Origin: Massilia sp. Root351
GTDB taxonomy: Bacteria > Pseudomonadota > Gammaproteobacteria > Burkholderiales > Burkholderiaceae_D
Reading direction: 5' to 3'
Assembly: GCF_001425045.1 (NCBI RefSeq)
Contig: NZ_LMDJ01000036.1
Span: 264,978 to 328,977 of the forward strand
DNA: 64,000 nt
The stretch's first letter is position 1; each line of letters opens with the position of its first letter. This document shows, in pieces, positions 40,651 to 51,695 of this stretch. The translations under genes and the position numbers were made by a program. The notes beneath the pieces are model-generated. The model searched no databases. It had not been told where the DNA came from and saw only the letters and a list, made by a program, of their open reading frames with translations.

Positions 40651-41892
40651 TTGGCTACGTCCCCCCGCCTCCTCAGTCTCGACGCGTTCCGCGGCTTCGT
40701 CATCCTGGCCATGATCTGGGTGAACTATGTCGCCGGCATGCCGGGCATTCCTTATTGGCTTGAGCACGCCGGCCCCACGGCGGACGGCATTACCTTGCCG
40801 GACCTGGTGTTTCCTGCTTTCTTGTTTATCGTGGGCATCGCCATTCCGCTGGCGCTGCACCGGGAGCAAGGCCGCTTCAGCGCCGCGCTGCTGGGGCGCT
40901 TGCTGTGGCGCGCCGGCAGCCTGATGGTGGCGGGCGTGGTGCTGGCCAACGCCTACCGCTACGATGCCGCCGCCGCGCTGCTGCCGCGCGCGGTCTACTT
41001 CCTGCTGTTTTACGTGGCGATGATCTTGCTGTGGCGCCAAACCGCGCAGCGCGGGGCGGCCTTCTGGGCCGGGCTGGCGCTGATGCTGTTCCTGCTGCTG
41101 TCCTTCCGGGGCCAGCTGAACGCGGAGTTCAGCAGCGTCTACCTGCAGCACACGTGGTGGGGCATCCTGGGGATGATAGGCTGGGCCTACCTGCTGTGCA
41201 GCGTTATCTACCTGGCGGTAAACGGCAAGCCGCTGCTGCTGCTGGCCGCCTTCGGGCTGCTGATCGTGCTGTACCTTGTCGGCACCGCCGGCCTGCTGCC
41301 GCTGCCGCAGGCGCTAAATGAAGTGGTCAACGTGCCGCAGGTGCTGGGGTCCACCTCGGCCAATGTACTGGCGGGCACGCTGATGGGAACGCTGTTCCTG
41401 CGCCGCGCACAGCCCGAAGGACTGCGGCCGGTGTCGCCTGCGGTGCCCGTGCCGCCGGCGCCTGCAGGCAATGCGCTGCTGCACCGGCGCCGCGTGATGC
41501 TGATGGCCTGCTTCGCCGTGGCGCTGTTCGGCGCCGGCATGCTGCTACGCCCCCTGCACGGCATCAACAAGGTCCATGCCACCGAGTCGTACACGCTGGT
41601 GTGCTCCGGACTGGTGCTGGCGCTGTTCATTCTGTTCTACGTGCTGATCGATGTGCTGCAGTGGCGCTGGTGGAGCGTTGCGCTGATGCCGGCCGGCGCG
41701 AACGCGCTGTTCGCCTTCATTGCGCCGGACCTGTGGGAGCAGTTGGCGGCGGTGCTGCGGATGCCGCGCTGGTGGTGGCCTTACCTGGAGTCGGGCGGCG
41801 GCGCCGGGCTGCTGAACGCCGCCGCGCTGACCGTGGCGATGATGGGACTGACAGCGCTGGCCAACCGGGCCGGCCTGCGCCTCAAGTTCTGA
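40651..41892 (+). CDS. NagX-like membrane protein (DUF5009 / HGSNAT family), copy 1
   Basis: 413 residues, about 10-12 membrane helices. The start RLLSLDAFRGFVILAMIWVNYVAG and PDLVFPAFLFIVGIAIPLAL is the hallmark of the family related to heparan-glucosaminide acetyltransferase; members in GlcNAc regulons are named NagX. Only a TTG at 40651 fits the conserved N-terminus, and no ribosome site is visible because a palindromic repeat fills the leader. It converges with a second, differing copy, with a single base between the stop codons. Acyl transfer or sugar transport are both possible. Confidence 0.82.
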   Translation: MATSPRLLSLDAFRGFVILAMIWVNYVAGMPGIPYWLEHAGPTADGITLPDLVFPAFLFIVGIAIPLALHREQGRFSAALLGRLLWRAGSLMVAGVVLANAYRYDAAAALLPRAVYFLLFYVAMILLWRQTAQRGAAFWAGLALMLFLLLSFRGQLNAEFSSVYLQHTWWGILGMIGWAYLLCSVIYLAVNGKPLLLLAAFGLLIVLYLVGTAGLLPLPQALNEVVNVPQVLGSTSANVLAGTLMGTLFLRRAQPEGLRPVSPAVPVPPAPAGNALLHRRRVMLMACFAVALFGAGMLLRPLHGINKVHATESYTLVCSGLVLALFILFYVLIDVLQWRWWSVALMPAGANALFAFIAPDLWEQLAAVLRMPRWWWPYLESGGGAGLLNAAALTVAMMGLTALANRAGLRLKF

Positions 41893-41893
41893 C

Positions 41894-43054
41894 TCAGACT
41901 TTGATATAGATCCGCCGGCGGTCCATCAGGTAGCCAACCGCCCAGCAGGCCAGCATGAACGTCACCGCGAACAGCAGCGAGGCCACCTTCGGCGGCGCCA
42001 GCGCCTGGAAGGTATGCGCGTACAGCCAGTCGTAGCCGTTGCCGTTGCCGGCCTTGGTCTTCACCAGGATCACCACCGCCAGTTCGGACAGCAGGTAAAT
42101 GAACAGGGTGTTCTTGCCGAACACTTCAAAGAAGTAGGTCCAGCGGCGGCGGCCGCGCATCTCGATCAGGTAAATCAGCAACGGCAGCACCAGCAGGTCC
42201 AGGCCTACCGTGTACAGCGCGTAGGAACTGGTCCACAGCTTTTTGTTGATGGGCAAGACCATGTCCCAGCACAGGGCCACGCCAACGCACAGCACGCCGG
42301 CCATCATCAGTTTCGCCAGCGTTTCGTAGTTGGCTCCCTGCGCCAGTATCAGCCTGCCGGTGAAGTAGCCGGCAATGACGTTGACGGTGGCAGGCAGGGT
42401 GCCAAGCAGGCCTTCCGGATCGAACGGCAGGCCTTCGCCGCGGTACAAATGGCGTTCGCCCAGCAGCCACAGGTCGGCCTTGCCGGCGGCATTGCCGGCC
42501 AGTGTGTAGTCGCCTCCCAGCGCCAGCATCAGCCAGTAGCCCAGCAGCGCCAGCACGCAGTAGGCCAGCGCCCCCTTCTCCTTCCAGAAATATAGGATCA
42601 GCGAGGCCAGGCCGAAGCACAGGGCGATGCGCTGCAGCACGCCCGGAACGCGCGTGCCCGACAGCGGGATCAGGCTCCAGTTGCCCGCGCCGTCCACCGC
42701 CACGAAGGGAAACCAGAACAGCAGGAAGCCGAGCAGGAAAATAATGGCGCTGCGCCTGCCGACCTTGGCCAGTACCGCGCCTTGGCCCAGGCGTGCGTAC
42801 TTGGGCTGGGCGAAGCTGAGTGCGTTGCCGACCACGAACAGGAATGTGGGGAAGACCCAGTCGGTGGGGGTGAAGCCGTGCCATTGCGCGTGCAGCAGCG
42901 GCGCGAACACGGTGTTCCAGTCGCCCGGCGTGTTGACGATGATCATCAGTGCGACGGTCAGGCCGCGCAGCACGTCCAGCGACAGGTAGCGGCTGACTGC
43001 GTTGACGGCGGACTGCGCCGCCGACGCTGGCGCGGCAGAAGGCAAAGCGCTCAC
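41894..43054 (-). CDS. nagX: NagX-like membrane protein (DUF5009 / HGSNAT family), copy 2
   Basis: 386 residues, about 10 membrane helices: RYLSLDVLRGLTVALMIIVNTPGDW and PTDWVFPTFLFVVGNALSF followed by GVLQRIALCFGLASLILYFW, the conserved family block. This copy is closer to the typical NagX length and sequence than copy 1. The GTG start at 43052-43054 overlaps the stop of the chitinase gene (GTGA), so it is translated with it. It belongs to the TonB receptor-chitinase-nagX operon. The role in GlcNAc use is known only from genome context in other proteobacteria. Confidence 0.88.
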   Translation of the reverse strand: MSALPSAAPASAAQSAVNAVSRYLSLDVLRGLTVALMIIVNTPGDWNTVFAPLLHAQWHGFTPTDWVFPTFLFVVGNALSFAQPKYARLGQGAVLAKVGRRSAIIFLLGFLLFWFPFVAVDGAGNWSLIPLSGTRVPGVLQRIALCFGLASLILYFWKEKGALAYCVLALLGYWLMLALGGDYTLAGNAAGKADLWLLGERHLYRGEGLPFDPEGLLGTLPATVNVIAGYFTGRLILAQGANYETLAKLMMAGVLCVGVALCWDMVLPINKKLWTSSYALYTVGLDLLVLPLLIYLIEMRGRRRWTYFFEVFGKNTLFIYLLSELAVVILVKTKAGNGNGYDWLYAHTFQALAPPKVASLLFAVTFMLACWAVGYLMDRRRIYIKV

Positions 43055-44085
43055 CTGCCCGCCTCCGCAGCTTGTGCGTGCGCCTGCGCGCGCGCCTTGG
43101 CGTGCTCCTGCAGCGCGCGCGCGTAGGCGCCGGCAGGCACGCCGGGCATGCCGCTGCAGGCGGCGTCCGCGCCCTTCACTTCGGTGCGGCAGGGCGTGTC
43201 GCGGTCGGTCGACCAGAAATGCAGGCCGGCCAGCTTGAGCTTGCGCGCTCCGCGCGCCATGGCGTCCATGTCGGCCACGGTGAACACATTTTCCACCACG
43301 TCGTTCACGCCTATCATGGCGGTCAGCTCGATCCGGTTGTAGGGCACCTGGTACTTCTCATGCACGTTGCGTGCCGCCTGCAGCGCCGAGGCACCCATGT
43401 CGCAGCGGCCCTTGCGCACCACGCACACGTCCTTCGCCGCCGGGCCGTAGTCCATCACCATGATGTTCAGCGTGTAGTCTTGCAGCCCGTTGCGGCGCAC
43501 CGACTCCAGCACGGTCTCGGCCATCCCGTTCAGGCTGCGGCGGCTGCCGTCCGAGGCCGCGTGCGTGGCCACCGTAAAGCTCATGCGCAGATGCGGGCGC
43601 CGTGCCTGCGCGGCCACGACGCGCTGCACCAGCGAGTCCACCTGCTGCCCGGTCTGCCCTGCCTCGATGTCGAAGTCGAGACCAATCAGCTGCGGCGACT
43701 CGTAACGCCTGATGAAGCGCTCCATGCCCTCGTCGCTGCCGCAGGTGAAGACGTTGCCCTGCCCGCCGGTGGAAATGATGTAGCCGATACCAGCCGCCGC
43801 GAAGGCCGCCACGTTGGCCTCCGCCACCGCTTGCGCGGGCTGGCCACCCCAGTTCTCCTCGCCGCATTCGCCGCTGGCGAAGGCCCAGGTCAGGGGCTGC
43901 CTGCTGTGGCCGGTATAGGGCACGCGCTGGCCGTCCGGGGCGATGGTGATGGCGTTGCTGGCCGGGTCGTTGTGGATGGCCAGGTGCTTGTAGGGACTGT
44001 AGACCACGCGCGGCGCCGTGTCCGCGGCGTAGGCCGAACCCGTTATGGCGCCCGCCAGCAGCGCCGTTTTAATCAAATTATGCAT
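43051..44085 (-). CDS. Secreted GH18 chitinase
   Basis: 344 residues with a signal peptide (MHNLIKTALLAGAITGSAYA). The GH18 catalytic motif is LDFDIE with D137, D139 and the proton donor E141. Substrate-side residues such as MVMDYG follow. It hydrolyses beta-1,4-GlcNAc links, in the periplasm or outside. There is no chitin-binding domain, so soluble oligosaccharides are a likelier substrate than crystalline chitin. GGAG lies 9 bases before the ATG. It is second in the operon behind the TonB receptor, with a terminator-like hairpin between, and overlaps nagX copy 2. Confidence 0.88.
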   Translation of the reverse strand: MHNLIKTALLAGAITGSAYAADTAPRVVYSPYKHLAIHNDPASNAITIAPDGQRVPYTGHSRQPLTWAFASGECGEENWGGQPAQAVAEANVAAFAAAGIGYIISTGGQGNVFTCGSDEGMERFIRRYESPQLIGLDFDIEAGQTGQQVDSLVQRVVAAQARRPHLRMSFTVATHAASDGSRRSLNGMAETVLESVRRNGLQDYTLNIMVMDYGPAAKDVCVVRKGRCDMGASALQAARNVHEKYQVPYNRIELTAMIGVNDVVENVFTVADMDAMARGARKLKLAGLHFWSTDRDTPCRTEVKGADAACSGMPGVPAGAYARALQEHAKARAQAHAQAAEAGR

Positions 44086-44100
44086 TCCCGCTCCAGGAAG

Positions 44101-44132
44101 AAAAAAGGCAGGGCCTCCGAGGAAGCCCTGCC
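44101..44132 (-). terminator. Rho-independent terminator or attenuator between the TonB receptor and chitinase genes
   Basis: On the minus strand GGCAGGGC (44125-44132) and GCCCTGCC (44107-44114) form an 8-bp stem with a 10-nt loop followed by TTTTTT. It sits 15 bp before the chitinase start. It could hold downstream expression below that of the receptor. Confidence 0.85.
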
Positions 44133-44159
44133 CTGTATCGCGTCAGACTTCAGCCGGCA

Positions 44160-46802
44160 TTACATCTTGCCGCGCACGCCCAGGAAGAACTGCTTGCCGT
44201 TCTTGTAGAAGGCGCGCGGCTGCTCCTTGGTGGAGGCGTAGGACTTCAGCAGCGGATCGTTCAGGTCCTTGCCTTCGAACGACAGCGTCAGGTTTTCGGT
44301 CAGGTTGTAGTTCAGCGCCAGCGACACGGTGCCCACGTCGTCCTGGTAGATCGCGCTGTTGCGGTCCAGGCCGTTCAGGAAGGCCGAGCGGAAGCTGTAG
44401 TTCACGCGTGCGCTGAACTTGTCGTTCTCGTAGAACACGCTGGCGTTGTACGAGTTCTTCGAGGTGCCGATCATGCTGCAATCGCCCAGGTCCGCGCAGG
44501 CCGATTTCGGCGCCTTGCCGGTTTCCTTGCCGTCCGCGTAGGTGTAGTTCACGCTGGCGCCGAAACCGTTGCCCAGATCCTGCGAATACTGCAGCTCTAC
44601 GCCTTTCACGCGGGCCTTGGTGTTCAGGGCCGAGCTCATGTTGTAGTTGGTGATCGAGTTGGTGGACTGGTTGTAGAACTGCGCCACCGAGGAGCCGAAG
44701 GTCACGTAGGAACCCAGGTGCATGTCGTACACGCTCATGGCGATCAGCGACTTCGGCATGAAGTACCACTCGACGCCGGCTTCCACGTTGTTCGAGTAGA
44801 TCGGCTTCAGGTTCGGATTGCCGCCGGTGCCCGAGAAGGTCAGGTCGTTCAGGCTCAGCGAACCCAGGGCGCCGAAGTCCGGACGCGCCAGGGTGCGGCT
44901 GGCGGAACCGCGCAGCACCACGTCGGAGGTCAGGTCGGTACGCAGGTTCAGGCTGGGCAGGAAGTCGTTGTAGGTCTTCGAGGTGTAGACCGGTTTCCAG
45001 GCGGTGTTCGGCGAACCGTTGGCCACGTCGATTTCGGTCTTCACGAAACGCACGCCGAAGTTACCGCTGACAGGGCCCACGTTCAGGTCCGCCATCGCGT
45101 AGGCGGCATGCGCCTTTTCGGCGATCTGGAACTCGTTCTGGTAGGCGTGGCTGTCGAACTTCACGTACTTGTCGCCCCATTCCTTCATCGATTCTGCGGT
45201 GAAGGTCCACGGATTCTGCAGCACATTGCTCAGCGGGCTGGTTGGGTAGGTCGTCAGGCCGGTCGGGCGGTTGGCCAGCAGTTTACCCGCGTCGGCCACG
45301 GTGCCCTGCAGCCAGGTCAGCTGGCGGTCATGCTTGGCCGTGCGCAAGCCCATGCGGATGGTCGGCACCATGTCCCATGGGGTCTTGTAGGTGCCATCCA
45401 CCTGGCCGTAGGTTTCCTTGTCCTTGGCGGTGGTGTCCGATGCCCAGCCGCCGAAGAAGTCGGCGCCGGTACGCGGGCTGAAAGTGCCGGCGTTGTCCAC
45501 GGTGACGGTGGCGGGCGACATGCCGTTCATGGTCAGGCTGGTGCCTGAATAGGCCAGCCATGCTTCGTAGCCGTAGTCGCGGGCGTAGCCGGTGCCGCGC
45601 GTGGTGCCGACCTGGCCGGTGAATTTCAGGTCGTCGTTGACGCGGTATTTCCAGTCCACGTTGACGAACTTCGAGTCGCTGTACGAACCTGGACGGGCAA
45701 TAATGTCCTGCACCGACGGGCCCATATTGGCACAGCTGGCGACCGGGCAGGTTTTCGGGAAGGTGATCGAGGTGATCTGGTTGCCGGTGATGGTGTAGGC
45801 CGACGGCACCACGCCGCCCACGCCGGACCAGTTGTTCGACAGCGGCTGGTACGGTGCCAGCATGAAGTTGGCGTTGACGTTGTCCGCGTCCAGGCGGGTG
45901 TACAGGCCGCTCACGTCGAAGCTGAAGTCGCTGTTGACTTTCACTTCCACGTCGATCATGCCGCCCTTGCGTTCGCGCTTCTGCTGGAACAGCGAGGAGC
46001 CGGTCAGCATGGACAGGTATTTGTTTTCCACTTCAGGATTTTTCGCGATCCAGTCCGGTGCGAAGCCCTTGGTCAGCTTGTCCCACCACAGGAATTCCTG
46101 GCCCATGCGGCGCAGCGTGCGCTTCTCGTCAAACACCTGGACCAGTACCCCCAGGTTGTTTTCCTGGTTCTTCCAGTTGGCCAGCGCGCTCACTTGCAGG
46201 TCGGTCTTCTTGGCCGCGTCGCCGTAGGCGCCTTCGATGGAACCCATCAGCGTCAGCGGTTTCTTGAAGCTCAGCGGCTTGCGGGTTTCGATGTCCACAT
46301 TGCCGGCGGCGCCGCCTTCGGTCAGGTTGGCCTGCGAGCTCTTGTGCACGGTCACGCGGCCGATCAGTTCGGACGGGAACATCGAGTAGCTGACCGAACG
46401 GCCGCCGCCGGTGATGTTGGAGATATACCAGTCGCCGCTCGAGACGGTGTGGCCGTTCAGCGTGGTCAGGGTCAGGTTGGACGGCGTGCCTTTCAGGCTG
46501 ACGCGGTCGTTTTCACCGAAGCCGCCTTCGGCGCCGCCGGCCGTGGCGACGGACACGCCAGGTACGCGCTGCAGCGAGTCGGCGACGCTCTTGTCCGGCA
46601 TCTTGCCCACGTCTTCGGCGGTGATTACTTCCACCTGCGAGTCGGCGTTACGCTTCTGGTTGATCGACTGCGCCAATGCGGCACGGACGCCGGTCACGGT
46701 CACAACCGCGTCTGGCGACTTGGATGCATCCTGCGCCATGGCGGCGGTGCTGGTGATCAGGATGGCGACCGCAGTGGCGATCGGTGTCAAATTGCGCTTC
46801 AT
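44160..46802 (-). CDS. TonB-dependent outer-membrane receptor, chitooligosaccharide type
   Basis: 880 residues. Signal peptide (MKRNLTPIATAVAILITSTAAMA), TonB-box-like AVVTVTGVRAAL, a plug domain (SQVEVITAEDVGKMPDKSVADSLQRVPGVSV) and a beta-barrel whose last strands run NLTLSFEGKDLNDPLLKSYASTKEQPRAFYKNGKQFFLGVRG. The plug and barrel fit the TonB-dependent receptor class with oligosaccharide substrates in Xanthomonas and Caulobacter. Position with a GH18 chitinase, NagX and a GntR regulator suggests chitooligosaccharide uptake. A recurring CAATACCAG site lies upstream. GGGGGAG precedes the ATG. Confidence 0.9.
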   Translation of the reverse strand: MKRNLTPIATAVAILITSTAAMAQDASKSPDAVVTVTGVRAALAQSINQKRNADSQVEVITAEDVGKMPDKSVADSLQRVPGVSVATAGGAEGGFGENDRVSLKGTPSNLTLTTLNGHTVSSGDWYISNITGGGRSVSYSMFPSELIGRVTVHKSSQANLTEGGAAGNVDIETRKPLSFKKPLTLMGSIEGAYGDAAKKTDLQVSALANWKNQENNLGVLVQVFDEKRTLRRMGQEFLWWDKLTKGFAPDWIAKNPEVENKYLSMLTGSSLFQQKRERKGGMIDVEVKVNSDFSFDVSGLYTRLDADNVNANFMLAPYQPLSNNWSGVGGVVPSAYTITGNQITSITFPKTCPVASCANMGPSVQDIIARPGSYSDSKFVNVDWKYRVNDDLKFTGQVGTTRGTGYARDYGYEAWLAYSGTSLTMNGMSPATVTVDNAGTFSPRTGADFFGGWASDTTAKDKETYGQVDGTYKTPWDMVPTIRMGLRTAKHDRQLTWLQGTVADAGKLLANRPTGLTTYPTSPLSNVLQNPWTFTAESMKEWGDKYVKFDSHAYQNEFQIAEKAHAAYAMADLNVGPVSGNFGVRFVKTEIDVANGSPNTAWKPVYTSKTYNDFLPSLNLRTDLTSDVVLRGSASRTLARPDFGALGSLSLNDLTFSGTGGNPNLKPIYSNNVEAGVEWYFMPKSLIAMSVYDMHLGSYVTFGSSVAQFYNQSTNSITNYNMSSALNTKARVKGVELQYSQDLGNGFGASVNYTYADGKETGKAPKSACADLGDCSMIGTSKNSYNASVFYENDKFSARVNYSFRSAFLNGLDRNSAIYQDDVGTVSLALNYNLTENLTLSFEGKDLNDPLLKSYASTKEQPRAFYKNGKQFFLGVRGKM

Positions 46803-46899
46803 GTACTCCCCCTTGATTGTGGCCTTCGGTGAAAGCCCGTCCGTTTTAAGTAGATCCTCTTGCAGACCGCCGCGCTCCCCGCAACGCCCCGCAGATCCA

Positions 46900-46929
46900 T
46901 CTATACAACCACTAACAAAACCAATTCAA
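46900..46929 (-). promoter_or_regulatory. Candidate sigma70 promoter of the TonB receptor operon
   Basis: On the minus strand TTGAAT (46924-46929), 18 bp, TATAGA (46900-46905). The leader to the ATG would be about 90 nt. A second option with TATATT nearer the operator cannot be excluded. Confidence 0.45.
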
Positions 46930-46947
46930 CGCCAATATACTCTCATC

Positions 46948-46967
46948 CAATACCAGAACACTACCAA
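46948..46967 (-). promoter_or_regulatory. Candidate GlcNAc-regulon operator before the TonB receptor
   Basis: CAATACCAG (46948-46956) is identical to the site at 28090-28098, and CTACCAA (46961-46967) gives a second TGGTA half-site one helical turn away, as in the nag operon. Confidence 0.5.
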
Positions 46968-47095
46968 TTTTCGTATTTTTTTCACATGTTGTTTGCACCA
47001 CACAGACCACTTTGCCAACATTCCGCCTTAGATAGCGCTACCTCCCTCTGTGGTTGCGCATGCGCAATGCAAACCGCTAGCATGCCGGTCTTTTT

Positions 47096-47104
47096 TTGGT
47101 ATTA
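47096..47104 (+). promoter_or_regulatory. Candidate GlcNAc-regulon site before the second GntR gene
   Basis: TTGGTATTA shares TGGTATT with the three other sites and lies about 43 bp before the GntR ATG, in the expected promoter zone, consistent with self-control. Confidence 0.4.
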
Positions 47105-47146
47105 TCGGAGCGCATAAAAGTAGACAAAAACAACAGGGGACCAGAC

Positions 47147-47887
47147 ATGACATCGCTTCAACAGATCATGCAGCACCTGGGGCAGACCAGCAGCCAGCCC
47201 CTGTACCAGCAGTTGCAGCGTGCGCTGCGCGAAGCGATCGACAAGCGCATTTTCGGACCCGACGAGGCGCTGCCGGCCGAGCGCCAGTTGGCCAACGACC
47301 TGGCCATTTCCCGCATCACGGTGCGCAAGGCCATTGACGGCCTGGTGGACGAAGGCCTGCTGGTGCGGCGCGCCGGCTCCGGCAATTTCATCAACACGCG
47401 GATAGAAAAGAACTTCGCCAAGCTGACCTCGTTTTCAGAGGACATGCGGGCGCGCGGACGCACGCCGCGCAGCGTGTGGCTGAAGCGTTCGGAGGGGACG
47501 GTGACGCCGGAAGAGGCCTTGCGGCTGCGGCTCAGCCCCGGCGCGCCGGTGTACCGCTTCAACCGCATCCGCTACGCGGACGAGATACCGATGTGCCTGG
47601 AGTACGCCACCATCGTCGCCGGCGCCCTGCCCTCGCTGGAGGCGGTGGGCGTGTCGATGTACGAGGCGCTGGAGCAGGCCGGCAACCGGCCGGTGCGCGC
47701 GCTGCAGCGCCTGAGCGCGCTGCTGCTCACCGGCGAGCAGGCCGCGCTGCTGCAAGCGAAGGAAGGCGACGCGGGCCTGGCGGTGGAGCGGCTCGGCTTC
47801 CTGCGCGACGGCCGCGCGGTGGAGTTCTGCCGCTCCTACTTCAGGGGCGACATGTATGACTTTGTCGCCGAGTTGAGTACGCCGTAG
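47147..47887 (+). CDS. GntR/HutC-family regulator, second copy
   Basis: 246 residues: winged helix PLYQQLQRALREAIDKRIFGPDEALPAERQLANDLAISRITVRKAIDGL, then a UTRA domain (LTSFSEDMRARGRTPRSVW ... FCRSYFRGDMYDFVAEL). It is a paralogue of the operon regulator at 29.1 kb and shares its hinge LTSFSE and its end FVAE. The ATG at 47147 follows AGGGGA. It is divergent from the TonB receptor operon, which it probably controls through the TGGTATT sites. The ligand is inferred to be GlcNAc-6-P or GlcN-6-P. Confidence 0.92.
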   Translation: MTSLQQIMQHLGQTSSQPLYQQLQRALREAIDKRIFGPDEALPAERQLANDLAISRITVRKAIDGLVDEGLLVRRAGSGNFINTRIEKNFAKLTSFSEDMRARGRTPRSVWLKRSEGTVTPEEALRLRLSPGAPVYRFNRIRYADEIPMCLEYATIVAGALPSLEAVGVSMYEALEQAGNRPVRALQRLSALLLTGEQAALLQAKEGDAGLAVERLGFLRDGRAVEFCRSYFRGDMYDFVAELSTP

Positions 47888-47891
47888 CCGC

Positions 47892-50609
<2,718 letters not shown>

Positions 50610-50748
50610 GTAGTAGCCGTACAGGAAAATTGCATCCTACCCTACTTCGCCCGCCCCTCACAGTCCCGCAGGGGCGGCGTGACAAAGCGCGCATTTTTCG
50701 GCCCGGGCCGATCGATATACTGGCCGCTTTCAACCGCGAGAGGAAAAC

Positions 50749-51357
50749 ATGCATCAACGCTCCGTACTGACGCTGGCGCTTGCGCTGGCAGCAATGCCCG
50801 CCGCCGCCCGGCAGGCCAGCGCCGATCCCCTGGGGCCGATCGCGCAATGCATCGCCAAGGGGCAGTTCAGGTCGGCCGAAACGCTGCGGCGCGCCAACCA
50901 GGATCCAACGCGCCAGGTGGAGGGCCCGAACGGCCCCGCCACCGTGTCGGTGGCCGACGGCTACCGCGTCATGCTGCACAAGGCCGGCAAGGCGCCGCTG
51001 GTCAACTTGAAGATAGAACTGTCGGCGCCGGGGCAATTCAGGCAGGACCGCGACGCCATCCTGGCGCAATACGGCGTGATGGCGAAGCGCGCAGCGGCGG
51101 CGGGAGCGGCCCCGGTGGCGGCGGCGCGCAGCGAGATCAACGGCGTGGAAGTGATCGACCTGACCAGTCCGACCATCGATCGCGGCGGACCGCTCAGCAT
51201 GGTCACGCTGGCGCACGAGGCCAGCGGCGTGATCGGCACGGCTTACATGCTGAGCCAGCCCAAGGACGTGCGCGAATACGCGAACATGGAAGAATATACC
51301 GCCTTGCGCGACCAGTTCACCCGCGAACTGGCCGGTTGCATGGCCGCGAAGGGCTAG
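50749..51357 (+). CDS. Secreted protein of unknown function
   Basis: 202 residues. Signal peptide (MHQRSVLTLALALAAMPAAARQASA) and a single domain with two Cys (AQCIAKGQFRSAETLRRAN and LAGCMAAKG). GAGAGG precedes the ATG. No family is recognised. The pattern VSVADGYRVMLHKAGKAPLVNLKIELSAPGQF and later GVEVIDLTSPTIDRGGPLSMVTLA suggests a beta-rich fold. It stands alone, divergent from the M16 gene, and its stop codon overlaps that of the DUF3579 gene in CTAG. Confidence 0.7.
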   Translation: MHQRSVLTLALALAAMPAAARQASADPLGPIAQCIAKGQFRSAETLRRANQDPTRQVEGPNGPATVSVADGYRVMLHKAGKAPLVNLKIELSAPGQFRQDRDAILAQYGVMAKRAAAAGAAPVAAARSEINGVEVIDLTSPTIDRGGPLSMVTLAHEASGVIGTAYMLSQPKDVREYANMEEYTALRDQFTRELAGCMAAKG

Positions 51358-51695
51358 GCGGGGTCGCCGGGCAGCGGCAGGAAGCAGGCGTCCACCACTT
51401 GCAGGCCGTTATCCTTGGCGAAATTGAGGACGAAATGGTAGGCCATGGGTTCGAAGTCCCGCAGCGCTTCGTTCACCACCACCGCCTTGACGCCATTGAT
51501 GTGGGTCGGGCGCACGAAGGTGGAATAACCGAGATGGGAATCTCGGCCGCTGGTGCCTTCCGGACGGAAGCACGACATGACGCCGCACAGGCGGTCGGCC
51601 CAGTCGCTGGGACGGAATTGCCTGCCATCGGCAGTAATGCCAAGGATAAAGAACTCGTTGGCCAGTTCTTTGGGGGATTGAGCTGACTCGGCCAT
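51354..51695 (-). CDS. DUF3579 protein
   Basis: 113 residues, SPKELANEFFILGITADGRQFRPSDWADRLCGVMSCFRP, the DUF3579 pattern largely limited to betaproteobacteria. GMRPSTYV-like and HINGVKAVVVNEALRDFEPMAYHFVLNFAKDNGLQV segments are conserved in the family. No function is known. The stop overlaps that of the convergent unknown gene. A TATAAT-like -10 (51736-51741, minus) lies about 40 bp upstream of the start. Confidence 0.87.
   Translation of the reverse strand: MAESAQSPKELANEFFILGITADGRQFRPSDWADRLCGVMSCFRPEGTSGRDSHLGYSTFVRPTHINGVKAVVVNEALRDFEPMAYHFVLNFAKDNGLQVVDACFLPLPGDPA

Larger units (their letters stand above)
46803..47146. other. Divergent control region of the TonB receptor and second GntR genes
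   Basis: This 344-bp gap holds no gene. It contains a possible minus-strand promoter (46900-46929), a pair of TGGTA motifs (46948-46967) and one TTGGTATTA (47096-47104), and otherwise AT-richer sequence than the surroundings. Nothing else could be supported. Confidence 0.75.
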
